Source: Spirochaetaceae bacterium (GTDB taxonomy: Bacteria > Spirochaetota > Spirochaetia > DSM-27196 > Alkalispirochaetaceae). Taken from it: a stretch of DNA of 45,843 nucleotides. Location: positions 1 through 45,843 of the forward strand of contig REEH01000097.1 of NCBI GenBank assembly GCA_007695175.1, in the 5' to 3' direction. This document shows, one piece after another, positions 15,961 to 24,541 of this stretch; positions within the stretch are counted from its first letter, which is position 1, and every line of letters begins with the position of its first letter. Made by a program: the position numbers and the translations under genes. The notes below the pieces were generated by a model. That model had not been told where the DNA came from, did not search any database, and worked only from the letters and a program-made list of their open reading frames with translations.

Positions 15961-17493
15961 ATGAAGATACGCGACAACCTTGCATCGGGAATGTGCCGGA
16001 TCGCTCTTGCTGTGCTGATACTGATCCCGGTGATACCGGCCACGATTACCGCGCAGAACAGGGGCGAGGAGCTCGCCGAAATCGGGCCGGAGCTTGTCAT
16101 CCGGGACATCACCTGGGAGATCGATGGTCGAACACGGCTCTGGGTACTGAGAAATCTCCTGGACCTCGAGGAAGGGCTGCGCTTCAGCTCCGAGGAGGAG
16201 CTCGTGGAGTTTCTTCTGGAAGAACAGCAGATCCTGATCAACCAGCGGGAGCTGCACACCAGTACCATATCCTTCACGCTGGAGGAGCCCGCCCCGGAGG
16301 CCCATCCGGAAGAAATCGCGGAACAACCCGTTTCCGTCCACGTATACGTGAAGGACACCTGGAACATCATAGCCCTGCCCTACGCGCGGTATGACTCCAA
16401 CGAGGGGCTGCTGCTGAGCATCCGCGCCCGGGATTACAACTTTTTCGGCACCCTGCAGGACCTCAGGATCGATCTCGACTACGAGTTTACCGATGACGAG
16501 GAAAACGTGGTCACCCTCTCGGCGGACTTCAGCCTGCCTTTTGAAATGCTCCGACGCCAGTGGGCGCTCATCATGAAGCAGTCCCTGGCCGTTCAGGACG
16601 GGGACGTTGATTTCCGCCTGGGCCTGGGCCTGGAGTACTACTTCGGCTGGGCGGGGATGGACTGGACGGCGGGAGTAATGCAGGAATACCGCTACCTCTC
16701 CGACGATGAGTACGACGACGGCTATTACCTGGGCAACCGCTTCTCCCTCGGATCCAGCCTCAACACCCCGGCTACACTCCCGCTCTTCGGACGCCTCCGC
16801 TACGCTCCGGAAGTGTACAGTACCGTCAATTACCGGCCCGGCGGCATCAGCGAGGAGCGCAAAGGTGTGGCGGTCGGGTTCGATCAACGTCTGCTGGCGG
16901 GCCGTTTCAACTGGGTGGGAAACTACCGTGACGGCCAGACCTTCCGGGTGGGCAACGACAACGAGTACAACATAGAAACCGACACGTGGCAGAAGGAGCT
17001 GTACGGTGAAATCGCCATTTTCCGGAAACTGTGGCACCCCGACCCGGAGAGGTTTCCCAGAGCGGGGGTAAGCGGCCGCGTCGTCTCCTTCTACCTGCTC
17101 GACGGCGCGCCGGAGGACCAGGATAACGCCGCGCGTCACGCCCGGGGAATCCTGAACGACCGCATGAACGGGGACCTGGGGGTCTTCCTCAACCTGGATA
17201 TCTCCGTGACGCTCTGGACACTGCGCCCCATCTTCGAGATGCAGATCGGCACATTCTTCGACGTGGCCTACGTCGCCGATACACGGGGCGACTTTTATGA
17301 ATCAACGTCCTTTGAACGGGAGCGGGACCTGAAGTTCGGCAGTGGTATCGCCGTAATCGGCTTTCCCCTCTTCGCGAGAAGTCTCTTCGTGCGCGGTTCC
17401 TACGGAGTCGACCTTGACCTGGTGCGGAAGGGCATGAGCCCTCTCGACGGGAGGGCTCGGGAGATATTCATCGGCCTGGGCCACTACTACTGA
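15961..17493 (+). CDS. Omp85-like outer-membrane beta-barrel protein with one POTRA domain
   Basis: A 510-aa exported protein. The signal peptide has hydrophobic core IALAVLILIPVIP and likely cleavage near TITAQ. Residues about 46-125 look like one POTRA repeat (VIRDITWEIDGRTRLWVLRNLLDLEEGLRFS), followed after VYVKDTWNII by about 370 residues of alternating amphipathic strands, many ending in aromatic residues, up to the C-terminal LGHYY. This suits an outer-membrane barrel of the Omp85/TpsB/TamA superfamily. BamA has five POTRAs and ShlB-type transporters two, so one is unusual. The substrate and partner are unknown. Promoter placement favours ATG 15961. It converges on metK, 29 bases away. 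Confidence 0.72.
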   Translation: MKIRDNLASGMCRIALAVLILIPVIPATITAQNRGEELAEIGPELVIRDITWEIDGRTRLWVLRNLLDLEEGLRFSSEEELVEFLLEEQQILINQRELHTSTISFTLEEPAPEAHPEEIAEQPVSVHVYVKDTWNIIALPYARYDSNEGLLLSIRARDYNFFGTLQDLRIDLDYEFTDDEENVVTLSADFSLPFEMLRRQWALIMKQSLAVQDGDVDFRLGLGLEYYFGWAGMDWTAGVMQEYRYLSDDEYDDGYYLGNRFSLGSSLNTPATLPLFGRLRYAPEVYSTVNYRPGGISEERKGVAVGFDQRLLAGRFNWVGNYRDGQTFRVGNDNEYNIETDTWQKELYGEIAIFRKLWHPDPERFPRAGVSGRVVSFYLLDGAPEDQDNAARHARGILNDRMNGDLGVFLNLDISVTLWTLRPIFEMQIGTFFDVAYVADTRGDFYESTSFERERDLKFGSGIAVIGFPLFARSLFVRGSYGVDLDLVRKGMSPLDGRAREIFIGLGHYY

Positions 17494-17522
17494 GATACCG
17501 GGTGAGATAACCGGGACCGGAT

Positions 17523-18722
17523 CTATTTCAGGGCGCCCTTGAGCGCCTCCGCCCGGTCCGTCTTCTCCCAGGAGAACTCATTGCGTCCGAAGTGGCCATA
17601 CGCCGCGGTCCTGCGATAGATGGGCTTGAGCAGATCCAGGGTGGTAATGATACCCCGCGGAGAGAGATCAAAAACCTCCCGCACCGCCGCCTCGATCTTC
17701 TCCTCCGGTACCGTACCGGTGCCGAAGGTCTCCACCATGACGCTCACCGGAAAGGGCACCCCGATCGCGTAGGCAAGCTGCAGCTCCGCCCGCTCCGCCA
17801 ATCCCGCGGCGACGATATTCTTGGCTACGTAGCGCGCCATGTAGGCGGCGCTCCGGTCCACCTTGCTCGGGTCCTTGCCGCTGAAGGCGCCTCCCCCGTG
17901 GCGTCCCATCCCCCCGTAGGTGTCTACGATGATCTTGCGCCCGGTCAGTCCCGAGTCACCGTGGGGGCCACCGATCACGAAGCGGCCCGTGGGATTGATC
18001 AGGTAGCGCGTCTTCCCGTCCAGGAGTCCCGTCGCTTCCAGCACGGGCTTGATCACCTGCTCGATGATCTGCTCCGTGATCTGCCCGTGGGTAACCTCCG
18101 GATCGTGCTGGTGGCTGATTACCACCGTATCGATCCGCACCGGCCTGTGTCCCTCGTACTCGATCGTGACCTGGCTCTTGGAGTCGGGCCGCATCCAGGT
18201 GATGTCCCCGTTCTTGCGCACCTGGGCCGCGTACTGCAGCAGCTGGTGTGCGTACATTATGGGCGCCGGCATCAGCTCCGGTGTCTCCGTGCAGGCGTAG
18301 CCGAACATCATTCCCTGGTCACCGGCACCCTGCTGTCCCTCGTACTCCTTGAGACCCGTCCCGCTCACGCCCTGGGAAATATCGGCGCTCTGGGAATGGA
18401 TCGCGTTGAGCACGCTCATGGACTCGAAATCGAGACCGTAGGAGGGATTGTCGTACCCGATCCTCTTGGCGACCCCCCGGGCCACCTCCTGCACGTCCAC
18501 GTAGGTATTGGTCGTTATCTCGCCCCCCACCATGACCAGTCCCGTGGTGGTGAAGGTCTCGCACGCCACGCGGCTGGTGGGGTCTTCCTTCAGACATGCG
18601 TCGAGAACGGCATCGGAGACCTGGTCCGCCAGCTTGTCGGGGTGTCCCTCGCTGACTGACTCGGAGGTAAAGAGGTAGCGCCGGTTTCCTCCGGCAGGGG
18701 TCGTCGCATTTGTATCACTCAC
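17523..18722 (-). CDS. metK: S-adenosylmethionine synthetase
   Basis: Forms SAM from methionine and ATP. The length of 399 aa is typical. [17 protein letters not shown] at the N-terminus, [12 protein letters not shown] and [19 protein letters not shown] are signature sequences. It starts with GTG at 18722 behind GAGGAG and follows ahcY by 12 bases, so SAM synthesis and SAH removal are co-transcribed. Confidence 0.98.
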   Translation of the reverse strand: MSDTNATTPAGGNRRYLFTSESVSEGHPDKLADQVSDAVLDACLKEDPTSRVACETFTTTGLVMVGGEITTNTYVDVQEVARGVAKRIGYDNPSYGLDFESMSVLNAIHSQSADISQGVSGTGLKEYEGQQGAGDQGMMFGYACTETPELMPAPIMYAHQLLQYAAQVRKNGDITWMRPDSKSQVTIEYEGHRPVRIDTVVISHQHDPEVTHGQITEQIIEQVIKPVLEATGLLDGKTRYLINPTGRFVIGGPHGDSGLTGRKIIVDTYGGMGRHGGGAFSGKDPSKVDRSAAYMARYVAKNIVAAGLAERAELQLAYAIGVPFPVSVMVETFGTGTVPEEKIEAAVREVFDLSPRGIITTLDLLKPIYRRTAAYGHFGRNEFSWEKTDRAEALKGALK

Positions 18723-18734
18723 GGTTTACTCTCC

Positions 18735-20252
18735 TCAGTACCGGTAGGCGTCCGGCTTGTAGGGGCCTTCCAGGGGAACCCCGATATACTCGGCCTGGTC
18801 CGGCGTAAGCCGGGTCAGCTCGATTCCCAGTTTCTTCAGGTGCAGCCGCGCCACCTCCTCGTCCAGAACCTTGTCGAGCACGCGCACGCCCGGTTTGTAC
18901 TCGTCCCGATGCGTCCACAGGTCCAGCTGCGCCAGGGTCTGGTTGGTAAAGCTGTTGGACATCACGAAACTGGGGTGGCCCGTGGCGTTGCCCAGGTTTA
19001 CCAGGCGTCCCTCGCTCAGCAGGTAGATGGAGTGGGGCGCGATCGTATTGCCCGCGCTGTCGCGGCCGCCGTTCCAGGTGTACTTGTCCACCTGGGGTTT
19101 GATATTGAGCCGTGTCACATGCTCCGAGGCGTTGAGACGCTCCACCTGGATCTCGTTGTCAAAGTGCCCGATGTTGGCCACGATCGCCTGGTCCTTCATC
19201 CCCTGCATGTGCTCCAGGGTGATGATGTCCTTGTTGCCCGTGGTGGTGACGAAGATATCGCCCTCACCCAGCACCGTCTCCAGGCGCTTTACCTCGTAGC
19301 CCTCCATCGCCGCCTGGAGCGCGCAAATCGGGTCTATCTCCGTGACGATCACCCGCGCTCCCTGGCTCCTGAGGCTCTGGGCGCTGCCCTTGCCCACGTC
19401 GCCGTAGCCGCAGACCACCGCCGTCTTGCCGGCGATCATTACGTCGGTACCCCGCTTGATCCCGTCGATCAGGCTCTCCCGGCACCCGTAGAGGTTGTCA
19501 AACTTGCTCTTGGTGACGCTGTCGTTCACGTTGATCGCCGGTACCAGGAGCGTCCCCTCCTCAGCCATCCTGTAGAGCCGGTGTACACCGGTGGTGGTCT
19601 CCTCGCTCACACCGCGCCACTCCGAGGCGATGCGGTGGAAAAACTGGGGATCTTCGCTGTGCACGCGCTTCAGAAGCGCCTTGATAACCGACTCCTCGTG
19701 GCTGCCCGAGGGAGTGTCCACCCAGCGGTCCCCGTCCTCCAGCTGCACGCCCTTGTGAATCAGGAGCGTCGCGTCGCCCCCGTCATCCACGATCAGGTTG
19801 GGTCCCACCACCCTGGTGAGCTCCGTGGAGCCGTCGGCGGCGGGGAAGGAGAGCGCCTTGAGCGTCATCTCCCAGTACTCCTCCAGGGTCTCCCCCTTGA
19901 AGGCGAATACCGGCACGCCCCGGGGATCCTCGGCGCTGCCCCCCGACGCGGGAGGTCCCACCACCACCGCCGAGGCGGCGTGATCCTGGGTACTGAATAT
20001 GTTGCAGCTCGCCCAGCGCACGTTTGCCCCGAGCTCCACCAGCGTCTCGATCAGGACCGCCGTCTGCACCGTCATGTGCAGGGACCCGGTAATGCGCACC
20101 CCCGCGAGCGGTCGGGAGGGTCCATACTTCTCCCGGGTGGCCATGAGACCGGGCATCTCGTGCTCCGCGATGTCCAGTTCCTTCCGGCCCCATTCGGCCA
20201 GGGCGATATCTCTCACAAGGTACTCGAAACGAGTTTCCGTCTTCGTTGTCAT
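18735..20252 (-). CDS. ahcY: S-adenosylhomocysteine hydrolase (adenosylhomocysteinase)
   Basis: Reversibly splits SAH to adenosine and homocysteine using bound NAD. Seen are the substrate domain start [37 protein letters not shown], the NAD-binding [17 protein letters not shown], and the C-terminal KPDAYRY that reaches the partner subunit. At 505 aa it belongs to the longer class that carries an insertion in the substrate domain. Three starts in a row (GTG-ATG-ATG) follow AAGGAG; the third (20252) has the best spacing. The adenosine product can feed the adenosine deaminase encoded at 33.8 kb. Confidence 0.98.
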   Translation of the reverse strand: MTTKTETRFEYLVRDIALAEWGRKELDIAEHEMPGLMATREKYGPSRPLAGVRITGSLHMTVQTAVLIETLVELGANVRWASCNIFSTQDHAASAVVVGPPASGGSAEDPRGVPVFAFKGETLEEYWEMTLKALSFPAADGSTELTRVVGPNLIVDDGGDATLLIHKGVQLEDGDRWVDTPSGSHEESVIKALLKRVHSEDPQFFHRIASEWRGVSEETTTGVHRLYRMAEEGTLLVPAINVNDSVTKSKFDNLYGCRESLIDGIKRGTDVMIAGKTAVVCGYGDVGKGSAQSLRSQGARVIVTEIDPICALQAAMEGYEVKRLETVLGEGDIFVTTTGNKDIITLEHMQGMKDQAIVANIGHFDNEIQVERLNASEHVTRLNIKPQVDKYTWNGGRDSAGNTIAPHSIYLLSEGRLVNLGNATGHPSFVMSNSFTNQTLAQLDLWTHRDEYKPGVRVLDKVLDEEVARLHLKKLGIELTRLTPDQAEYIGVPLEGPYKPDAYRY

Positions 20253-20306
20253 CATCACTCCTTGATAGGGTACATTATTTCATATGAGGAAGAGGGGGAA
20301 AAGACC

Positions 20307-20330
20307 AGCCCGGGCCTGTGTACCCGGGCT
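20307..20330 (-). terminator. Hairpin after gcvH, probable terminator
   Basis: A perfect 8-bp GC-rich stem (AGCCCGGG/CCCGGGCT, 20307-20314 with 20323-20330) with an 8-base loop, 14 bases after the gcvH stop. On the minus strand it is followed by GGTCTTTTCC, a weak T-tract, so termination is likely but not certain. It separates gcvH from ahcY. Confidence 0.6.
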
Positions 20331-20344
20331 GCATGGGGGCTTGC

Positions 20345-20734
20345 TCAGTCGTCGAGCCCTTCCGTGAAGGAACGGTACGCCGCGGCGTCCATGAGACTGT
20401 CCAGTTCCGACGCGTCATCGGGCTTCACCTTGATGATCCAGCCCTCACCAAAGGGTGATTCGTTGATCGTCTCGGGCTTGTCGGAGAGTACCTCGTTGAC
20501 TTCCGCCACCGTCCCGGTCACGGGCATGTACAGGTCGCTCGCAGCCTTGACACTCTCCACGACACCAAAAGCGTCACCTTTCTTCAATGTTGCACCCACG
20601 GATGGAAACTCCACAAATACCACGTCGCCAAGTTCATCCTGGGCATAGTCGGAAACTCCGATAACAATCAGATCTCCATCCTTGCGCGCCCACTCGTGAC
20701 TTTCCTGATACCGAACCGACTCGTCAAAATTCAT
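20345..20734 (-). CDS. gcvH: Glycine cleavage system H protein
   Basis: Lipoyl carrier of the glycine cleavage complex. It spans 129 aa. The lipoylated lysine is K63 in GVVESVKAASDLYMP, with the typical DELGDVVFVEFPSVG before it and ESPFGEGWIIKV after it. GGGAGG lies ten bases before the ATG. gcvT and gcvP are not in the window, so this is a detached gcvH and could also serve as general lipoate relay with LplA (14.3 kb). Its own promoter is threaded by two DnaA boxes. Confidence 0.97.
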   Translation of the reverse strand: MNFDESVRYQESHEWARKDGDLIVIGVSDYAQDELGDVVFVEFPSVGATLKKGDAFGVVESVKAASDLYMPVTGTVAEVNEVLSDKPETINESPFGEGWIIKVKPDDASELDSLMDAAAYRSFTEGLDD

Positions 20735-20748
20735 GCAAAAATCCTCCC

Positions 20749-20778
20749 GTTATACACAGGTTATCCACATACTGTCTA
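20749..20778 (-). promoter_or_regulatory. gcvH promoter overlapped by two DnaA boxes
   Basis: Minus strand TAGACA (20778-20773), an 18-base spacer and TATAAC (20754-20749). The DnaA box TTATCCACA (20761-20769) lies in the spacer, and TTATACACA (20750-20758) covers the -10 element. Binding of DnaA here should block RNA polymerase. Confidence 0.65.
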
Positions 20779-20931
20779 GAAACAGAACATCTGTAAAGTA
20801 GACAGAACCGGGGTAAACCTCACGACTCCTATACCTAAATTCTCTAATAATAACGTTATGTTGGCCCCAGGGCCACATAATCGCTATACAGCTGTTCGGT
20901 TGATCGCCTGGTTATCCACAGACAATCCACA
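20750..20931. other. DnaA-box cluster between jag and gcvH
   Basis: Boxes: TTATACACA (20750-20758), TTATCCACA (20761-20769), TTATCCACA (20912-20920), and a degraded CAATCCACA (20923-20931). An AT-rich stretch lies at 20830-20860. No gene is present in the 202-base gap. It could be an accessory origin element, a DnaA titration site or promoter control. There is no change of gene direction here, which argues against the main origin. Confidence 0.6.
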
Positions 20932-20936
20932 GGCAA

Positions 20937-21662
20937 TCACCGATGATTCCCCCCGCGGTAGAAAACGCGCACCTGCTTGTACAAACCGTCACCCTCGCTC
21001 TCCGTACCGATATCGTCTATATCGTTCAGCGTCGTATGAATAAGTCGCCGTTCAAAGGGATTCATCGGTTCCAGCAGCTTGCTTCCCCTGGTCCGCTTTA
21101 CCTGGTCACCAACTTTGTGCGCAAGCTGGATAAGCTGCTCCTCCCGGCGTCCCCGGTACCCCTCCGTATCGAGAACGATCTTTATCTCCGAGTCCGTAAA
21201 GCGTCCCGCCAGAACGTTGGCGAGCAACTGCAGGGCGTCCAGGTTCTTGCCCTTTCGCCCGATGAGGATATTGGCGTGCTCCGTATCAAGACGGATGCCG
21301 AGCTTGTTGCTCTCACGGAAGGATATCCGGACATCCGAGGGAAAACCCATCTTCGCCGTCACGGAGGTGACGAAATCGACCACGGCGTGCTCAAAGTCCG
21401 TATCCGGGGGGAGACTGGTACCGGCGGTGAAGGATTGTCGCGGCTCACTCTGGGGACGGCTCGAGGGTTGGGCCGGCTCCCTCCGGGGAAGTTCATCCCC
21501 GGGAAGATGAACGCTGATCCGCACCGTCTTGTTCCGCCCGAAGAGACCTCCGCTGCGCGTGGAGAGAACCTCCACCTCGAATTCGTGCGGCTCCAGCCCG
21601 AGGGCGACCACCGCTGCATCTATCGCTTCCTGTTCCGAACGCCCCTCAAACTCTCGTACCAT
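20937..21662 (-). CDS. jag: Jag/KhpB, KH-R3H RNA-binding protein
   Basis: A 241-aa RNA-binding protein (SpoIIIJ-associated). The Jag_N domain spans about 1-50 (FEGRSEQEAIDAAVVALG ... GGLFGRNKTVRI). A charged linker follows, then a KH domain with GRKG (NILIGRKGKNLDAL), and a C-terminal R3H domain containing RRLIH. It starts right after yidC, with the GGAG ribosome site inside the yidC 3' end, the conserved yidC-jag pairing. Last gene of the rpmH-rnpA-yidC-jag operon. Confidence 0.95.
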   Translation of the reverse strand: MVREFEGRSEQEAIDAAVVALGLEPHEFEVEVLSTRSGGLFGRNKTVRISVHLPGDELPRREPAQPSSRPQSEPRQSFTAGTSLPPDTDFEHAVVDFVTSVTAKMGFPSDVRISFRESNKLGIRLDTEHANILIGRKGKNLDALQLLANVLAGRFTDSEIKIVLDTEGYRGRREEQLIQLAHKVGDQVKRTRGSKLLEPMNPFERRLIHTTLNDIDDIGTESEGDGLYKQVRVFYRGGNHR

Positions 21663-21664
21663 AG

Positions 21665-23437
21665 TTACTCCGTTACCTGGTGTTTCCGTCTCTGCGTGCT
21701 GTAAAACTGCTGCCCCACCGTTAACATGTTCGAGAAAATCCAGTACACCAGCAACCCGCTGGGCATGTTATACAGGATGAAGAAGAACATGACGGGCATA
21801 CCGTACTGCATCATCTTCATCTGGCTGTTACTGGTGCCCGCAGCAGGATTCTGCATAAGTTTACTCGATAACAACTGACTTGCAACAAAAAGTATCGGCA
21901 GGAGGCGTAAATCGTTCCATCCCAGGAAGGGAACGGTGAAATTCCCGAAATTCAGGATCGATTCCGGAGCCGAGAGGTCCGTAATCCAGCCGGGAATGAA
22001 GGTGGCGCCCCGCAGATCGAAGTGGTTGTTGAACAACCCGAACATGGCGATGAAGAAGGGGAACTGCAGACCCATGGGCAGACAGCCGCCAAGGGGATTG
22101 ACCCCCTCCTTCTTGTACAGCTCCTGCATCGCCTGATTCATCTTCTGCGGGTTATCCTTGTGCTTCTCCCGCAGCTCCTGGATCTTCGGGTTGAGAAGCT
22201 GCATCTTGCTGGTACTCTCAAAGCTCTTGTGCGTCAGGGGAAAGAGGAGAATCTTCACCAGCACCGTGAGGATTATGATCGCGAAACCGTAGTTGGGTAC
22301 AAACCGGTAGATGATCTGCATGGCGAACTTGAGAATGTTCTCAAGCCACCCGAAGAGAAAGCGTCGCTCCTCCACCTGACCCAGGTCGAGATTGCGCAAG
22401 CCCAGGGCGTTGTTCTCCGCCCGGTCGTACCGGTCCAGGAAGCCCGTAACCTTTGGTCCGATGTAGAACCGCAGGACATCCCGGTTGGCGGCACTGCGCA
22501 TCACGGGACGACTCAGGTACATGGCCGCGCCGTCCCGGAGGCCCGGGGGCGTCTCGTTGGTAAAGGTCCAGGTGTAGTCCGCGGCGCCGGGGATCGCGAT
22601 AATGGCGAAATACTTGCCCGAGAGGGTCGCCCAGTTTACCCGTTCCGTCAGCTGGTCCCGGTCCTCGTTTCTCAAACGAACTTCCCGGCGGCGATTCCCG
22701 TCATAGTAGAAGAAGCGGCGGTACTCGTTTCTGCCGTCCAGTTCCGCATAGGAGGGCCCGATCTGCGGTCCCACGGAAATCGTATAGGCTTTTCCCGCGT
22801 AATCCAGGGGGATCACGCGATTCACGGAGTTGATGATCTCCGTCACCACCTCCACCACATGCTCACCCGGGTGAAAGCGGAAGGTCCGACGTACCTCAAA
22901 GGGTTGTGACGGGGTCCCCTCGATAAAGAATTCCCGGCTGAAGACCACCGTATTCCTGTCGTCCGAGGGAATCCGTTCAAAAAGATCGGTCACCGGCGGT
23001 GCCTGGTCGTTACCGAAGTGCAGCTCAAAGGCGGCACGATCCGTCTCGCCCCGCTTGATGATCTCCACCGGTCTGTCGCCGTCCATGTGATTCAGGAGCT
23101 CCAGCGACTGGATTCTCGCACCCCGCGGGTCAAAGGTGACTCGCATCAGATCGTTCCGGTACTCCACCGGAGCGGAGGATATACCCTCCCGGGCGAGCGC
23201 CCGAACGGGGTTTCCTATCCGGGGCAACTCCGACAGCTGCTCCGGTTCCCGCGGTGCCGGTGGTGCAGGCTGCTCCGCAAGCTCTCCCGCCTCAGCGGGA
23301 CGTGGTTCTTCCCGCGGGCGTTCCGCGGCAGGCGCCACCGGGGCCGGTTCCGGCGGATACAGCATGTTCTGCACCATGAAACCGATCGAGATGACGATCA
23401 CCGAGAGAATCACCGCCAGGAGGGTGTTTTTTTCCAT
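21665..23437 (-). CDS. yidC: Membrane protein insertase YidC
   Basis: A 590-aa insertase of the Gram-negative type, inserting proteins alone or with SecYEG. TM1 is at residues 5-25 (LAVILSVIVISIGFMV), then a Pro/Glu/Ala-rich linker and a large periplasmic beta domain (about 75-350). The catalytic five-helix core (about 375-575) has YGFAIIILTVLVKILLFPLT, the coiled cytoplasmic hairpin with NPLGGCLPM, and the last TM MFFFILYNMPSGLLVYW. A basic tail (TQRRKHQVTE) would bind ribosomes. The large periplasmic domain supports a diderm host. It begins three bases after the rnpA stop. Confidence 0.97.
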   Translation of the reverse strand: MEKNTLLAVILSVIVISIGFMVQNMLYPPEPAPVAPAAERPREEPRPAEAGELAEQPAPPAPREPEQLSELPRIGNPVRALAREGISSAPVEYRNDLMRVTFDPRGARIQSLELLNHMDGDRPVEIIKRGETDRAAFELHFGNDQAPPVTDLFERIPSDDRNTVVFSREFFIEGTPSQPFEVRRTFRFHPGEHVVEVVTEIINSVNRVIPLDYAGKAYTISVGPQIGPSYAELDGRNEYRRFFYYDGNRRREVRLRNEDRDQLTERVNWATLSGKYFAIIAIPGAADYTWTFTNETPPGLRDGAAMYLSRPVMRSAANRDVLRFYIGPKVTGFLDRYDRAENNALGLRNLDLGQVEERRFLFGWLENILKFAMQIIYRFVPNYGFAIIILTVLVKILLFPLTHKSFESTSKMQLLNPKIQELREKHKDNPQKMNQAMQELYKKEGVNPLGGCLPMGLQFPFFIAMFGLFNNHFDLRGATFIPGWITDLSAPESILNFGNFTVPFLGWNDLRLLPILFVASQLLSSKLMQNPAAGTSNSQMKMMQYGMPVMFFFILYNMPSGLLVYWIFSNMLTVGQQFYSTQRRKHQVTE

Positions 23438-23439
23438 TC

Positions 23440-23793
23440 CTATTCCTTAGCTCGGGGGATCGCTCCTGCCCGATATAACAATGTCTCGACTTGACGAAAC
23501 CGGTCGGCAAATCCGTAATCTCCCGGATACAGGATGAAAGCAAGGTCGTATGAACCACGTATCCGATGTTTGATCAGACGGTACGCTTCACGAAGATACC
23601 GCCGGGCCCGGTTCCGGGCAACCGCTCCGCGAAACGTGCGGGGCGCTGCAAATAAAACACGGCTCCACTCCAGATCATTCCCGACAATCCGAAGATGGAG
23701 CCCCTCTGTGCGATACACTGCCTTACCACCGAAGACCCGGGAAATCTCGGGCCCGCGGCGCAGAATTTCTGCTTTAGTAAGGCTTTTTCTCAT
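23440..23793 (-). CDS. rnpA: Ribonuclease P protein component
   Basis: Protein subunit of RNase P, which matures tRNA 5' ends. From ATG 23793 it is 117 aa, beginning [17 protein letters not shown] as in the family, with the conserved basic helix [17 protein letters not shown]. This start lies inside rpmH, overlapping its last 20 bases in another frame. A GTG at 23826 would extend the overlap to 53 bases. No strong Shine-Dalgarno sequence is present, so translation is probably coupled to rpmH. Confidence 0.93.
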   Translation of the reverse strand: MRKSLTKAEILRRGPEISRVFGGKAVYRTEGLHLRIVGNDLEWSRVLFAAPRTFRGAVARNRARRYLREAYRLIKHRIRGSYDLAFILYPGDYGFADRFRQVETLLYRAGAIPRAKE

Positions 23794-23929
23794 CCGCAAC
23801 GGACAGCTTTTTCCGGCCTTTCGCACGGCGGCGCTTCAACACCAGCCGACCTCCCGTGGTCTTCATGCGCGCCCGGAAGCCGAATTTCCGGTTGCGTTTC
23901 ACGCGACTCGGTTGATACGTTCGCTTCAT
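23774..23929 (-). CDS. rpmH: 50S ribosomal protein L34
   Basis: A 51-aa L34 read on the minus strand from ATG 23929 to TAA 23774. It begins [22 protein letters not shown] and continues [20 protein letters not shown], near-identical to the family consensus, with a short acidic/basic tail (VADEKKPY). GAGGAG precedes the start by nine bases. It overlaps the rnpA start by 20 bases and opens the rpmH-rnpA-yidC-jag operon. Confidence 0.97.
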   Translation of the reverse strand: MKRTYQPSRVKRNRKFGFRARMKTTGGRLVLKRRRAKGRKKLSVADEKKPY

Positions 23930-23964
23930 GGGGTTTTCTCCTCGTCAATTCCTAACAGGCGCGC

Positions 23965-23994
23965 AGTATACCGACCGGAACCAACCTGTGTCAA
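23965..23994 (-). promoter_or_regulatory. rpmH operon promoter
   Basis: Minus strand TTGACA (23994-23989), an 18-base spacer and TATACT (23970-23965), 36 bases before the rpmH ATG, in the gap after dciA. Confidence 0.85.
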
Positions 23995-24004
23995 CGCGGC
24001 GCCG

Positions 24005-24541
24005 TCAGCGCTCCTTTTTCCGGCGCAGAGCCTCCTCCAGACCCTTCAGATGGCGCTGGAACTCCTCGTCCTCCCAGGCTGCCGGGGTGCCGCCGGCGGT
24101 ACCGGGGACGCTCCCGGCGGGCGTTTCGGAACTGGTCCCGCCGGCGGGCGCCTCGGGCGCCTCGGGCGCGGACGGTGCGTCGGACGCGTCGGGCCGCGGC
24201 TCCCGCTCCGGCACCGGCAGATCCAGCTCCCCCGGAGAGAGCACGGAAAAGTGCAGGTACCGCACGTCCAGGGAGGGAAACTGCCGCCCTATCTCCGCGA
24301 TGATGCGTTTCTGTTCCAGATGCATCCGCTGCAGCCATCCGGGATGATCCACGCCCACAAGAACGGCGCCGTTGCGGATATCGAGAACACGCGTGTGGGC
24401 CGCCAGATCAGTCCCCACGATGCGCGGCCAGGCCGAGACGAAGGGTACAACGCCCTTTTCATCCCTGGCGCCGATGAGATTGATCAGACGCGTTACAAGA
24501 TCCCGGGCACTGCTCTCGTTACTGTCGCTGGAGTATCCCAT
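24005..24541 (-). CDS. dciA: DUF721/DciA-like replicative helicase loader
   Basis: A 178-aa protein. Residues about 10-95 fit DUF721 (DciA), the ancestral bacterial loader or operator of DnaB: FVSAWPRIVGTDLAAHTRVLDIRNGAVLVGVDHPGWLQRMHLEQKRII. After about residue 120 there is a Pro/Ala/Ser/Glu-rich disordered stretch, then a charged helix (EEFQRHLKGLEEALRRKKER). The first codons overlap the recF end by 23 bases. dnaA-dnaN-recF-DUF721 is the order I recall from treponemes. Helicase loading is inferred from the family. Confidence 0.87.
   Translation of the reverse strand: MGYSSDSNESSARDLVTRLINLIGARDEKGVVPFVSAWPRIVGTDLAAHTRVLDIRNGAVLVGVDHPGWLQRMHLEQKRIIAEIGRQFPSLDVRYLHFSVLSPGELDLPVPEREPRPDASDAPSAPEAPEAPAGGTSSETPAGSVPGTAGGTPAAWEDEEFQRHLKGLEEALRRKKER

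Noticed and set aside
20253-20344. A SAM or SAH riboswitch before ahcY-metK
   Set aside because: The leader after the gcvH hairpin is only about 50 bases, and no conserved riboswitch core could be recognised.
18840-20648. A 602-codon open frame antisense to ahcY and gcvH
   Set aside because: It is a shadow frame; it even runs through the terminator hairpin and the gap between the real genes.
20750-20931. Main oriC in the jag-gcvH gap
   Set aside because: Boxes are present, but genes on both sides run the same way and the box-to-AT spacing does not fit the unwinding layout as well as the dnaA-dnaN gap. It was kept as an accessory cluster.
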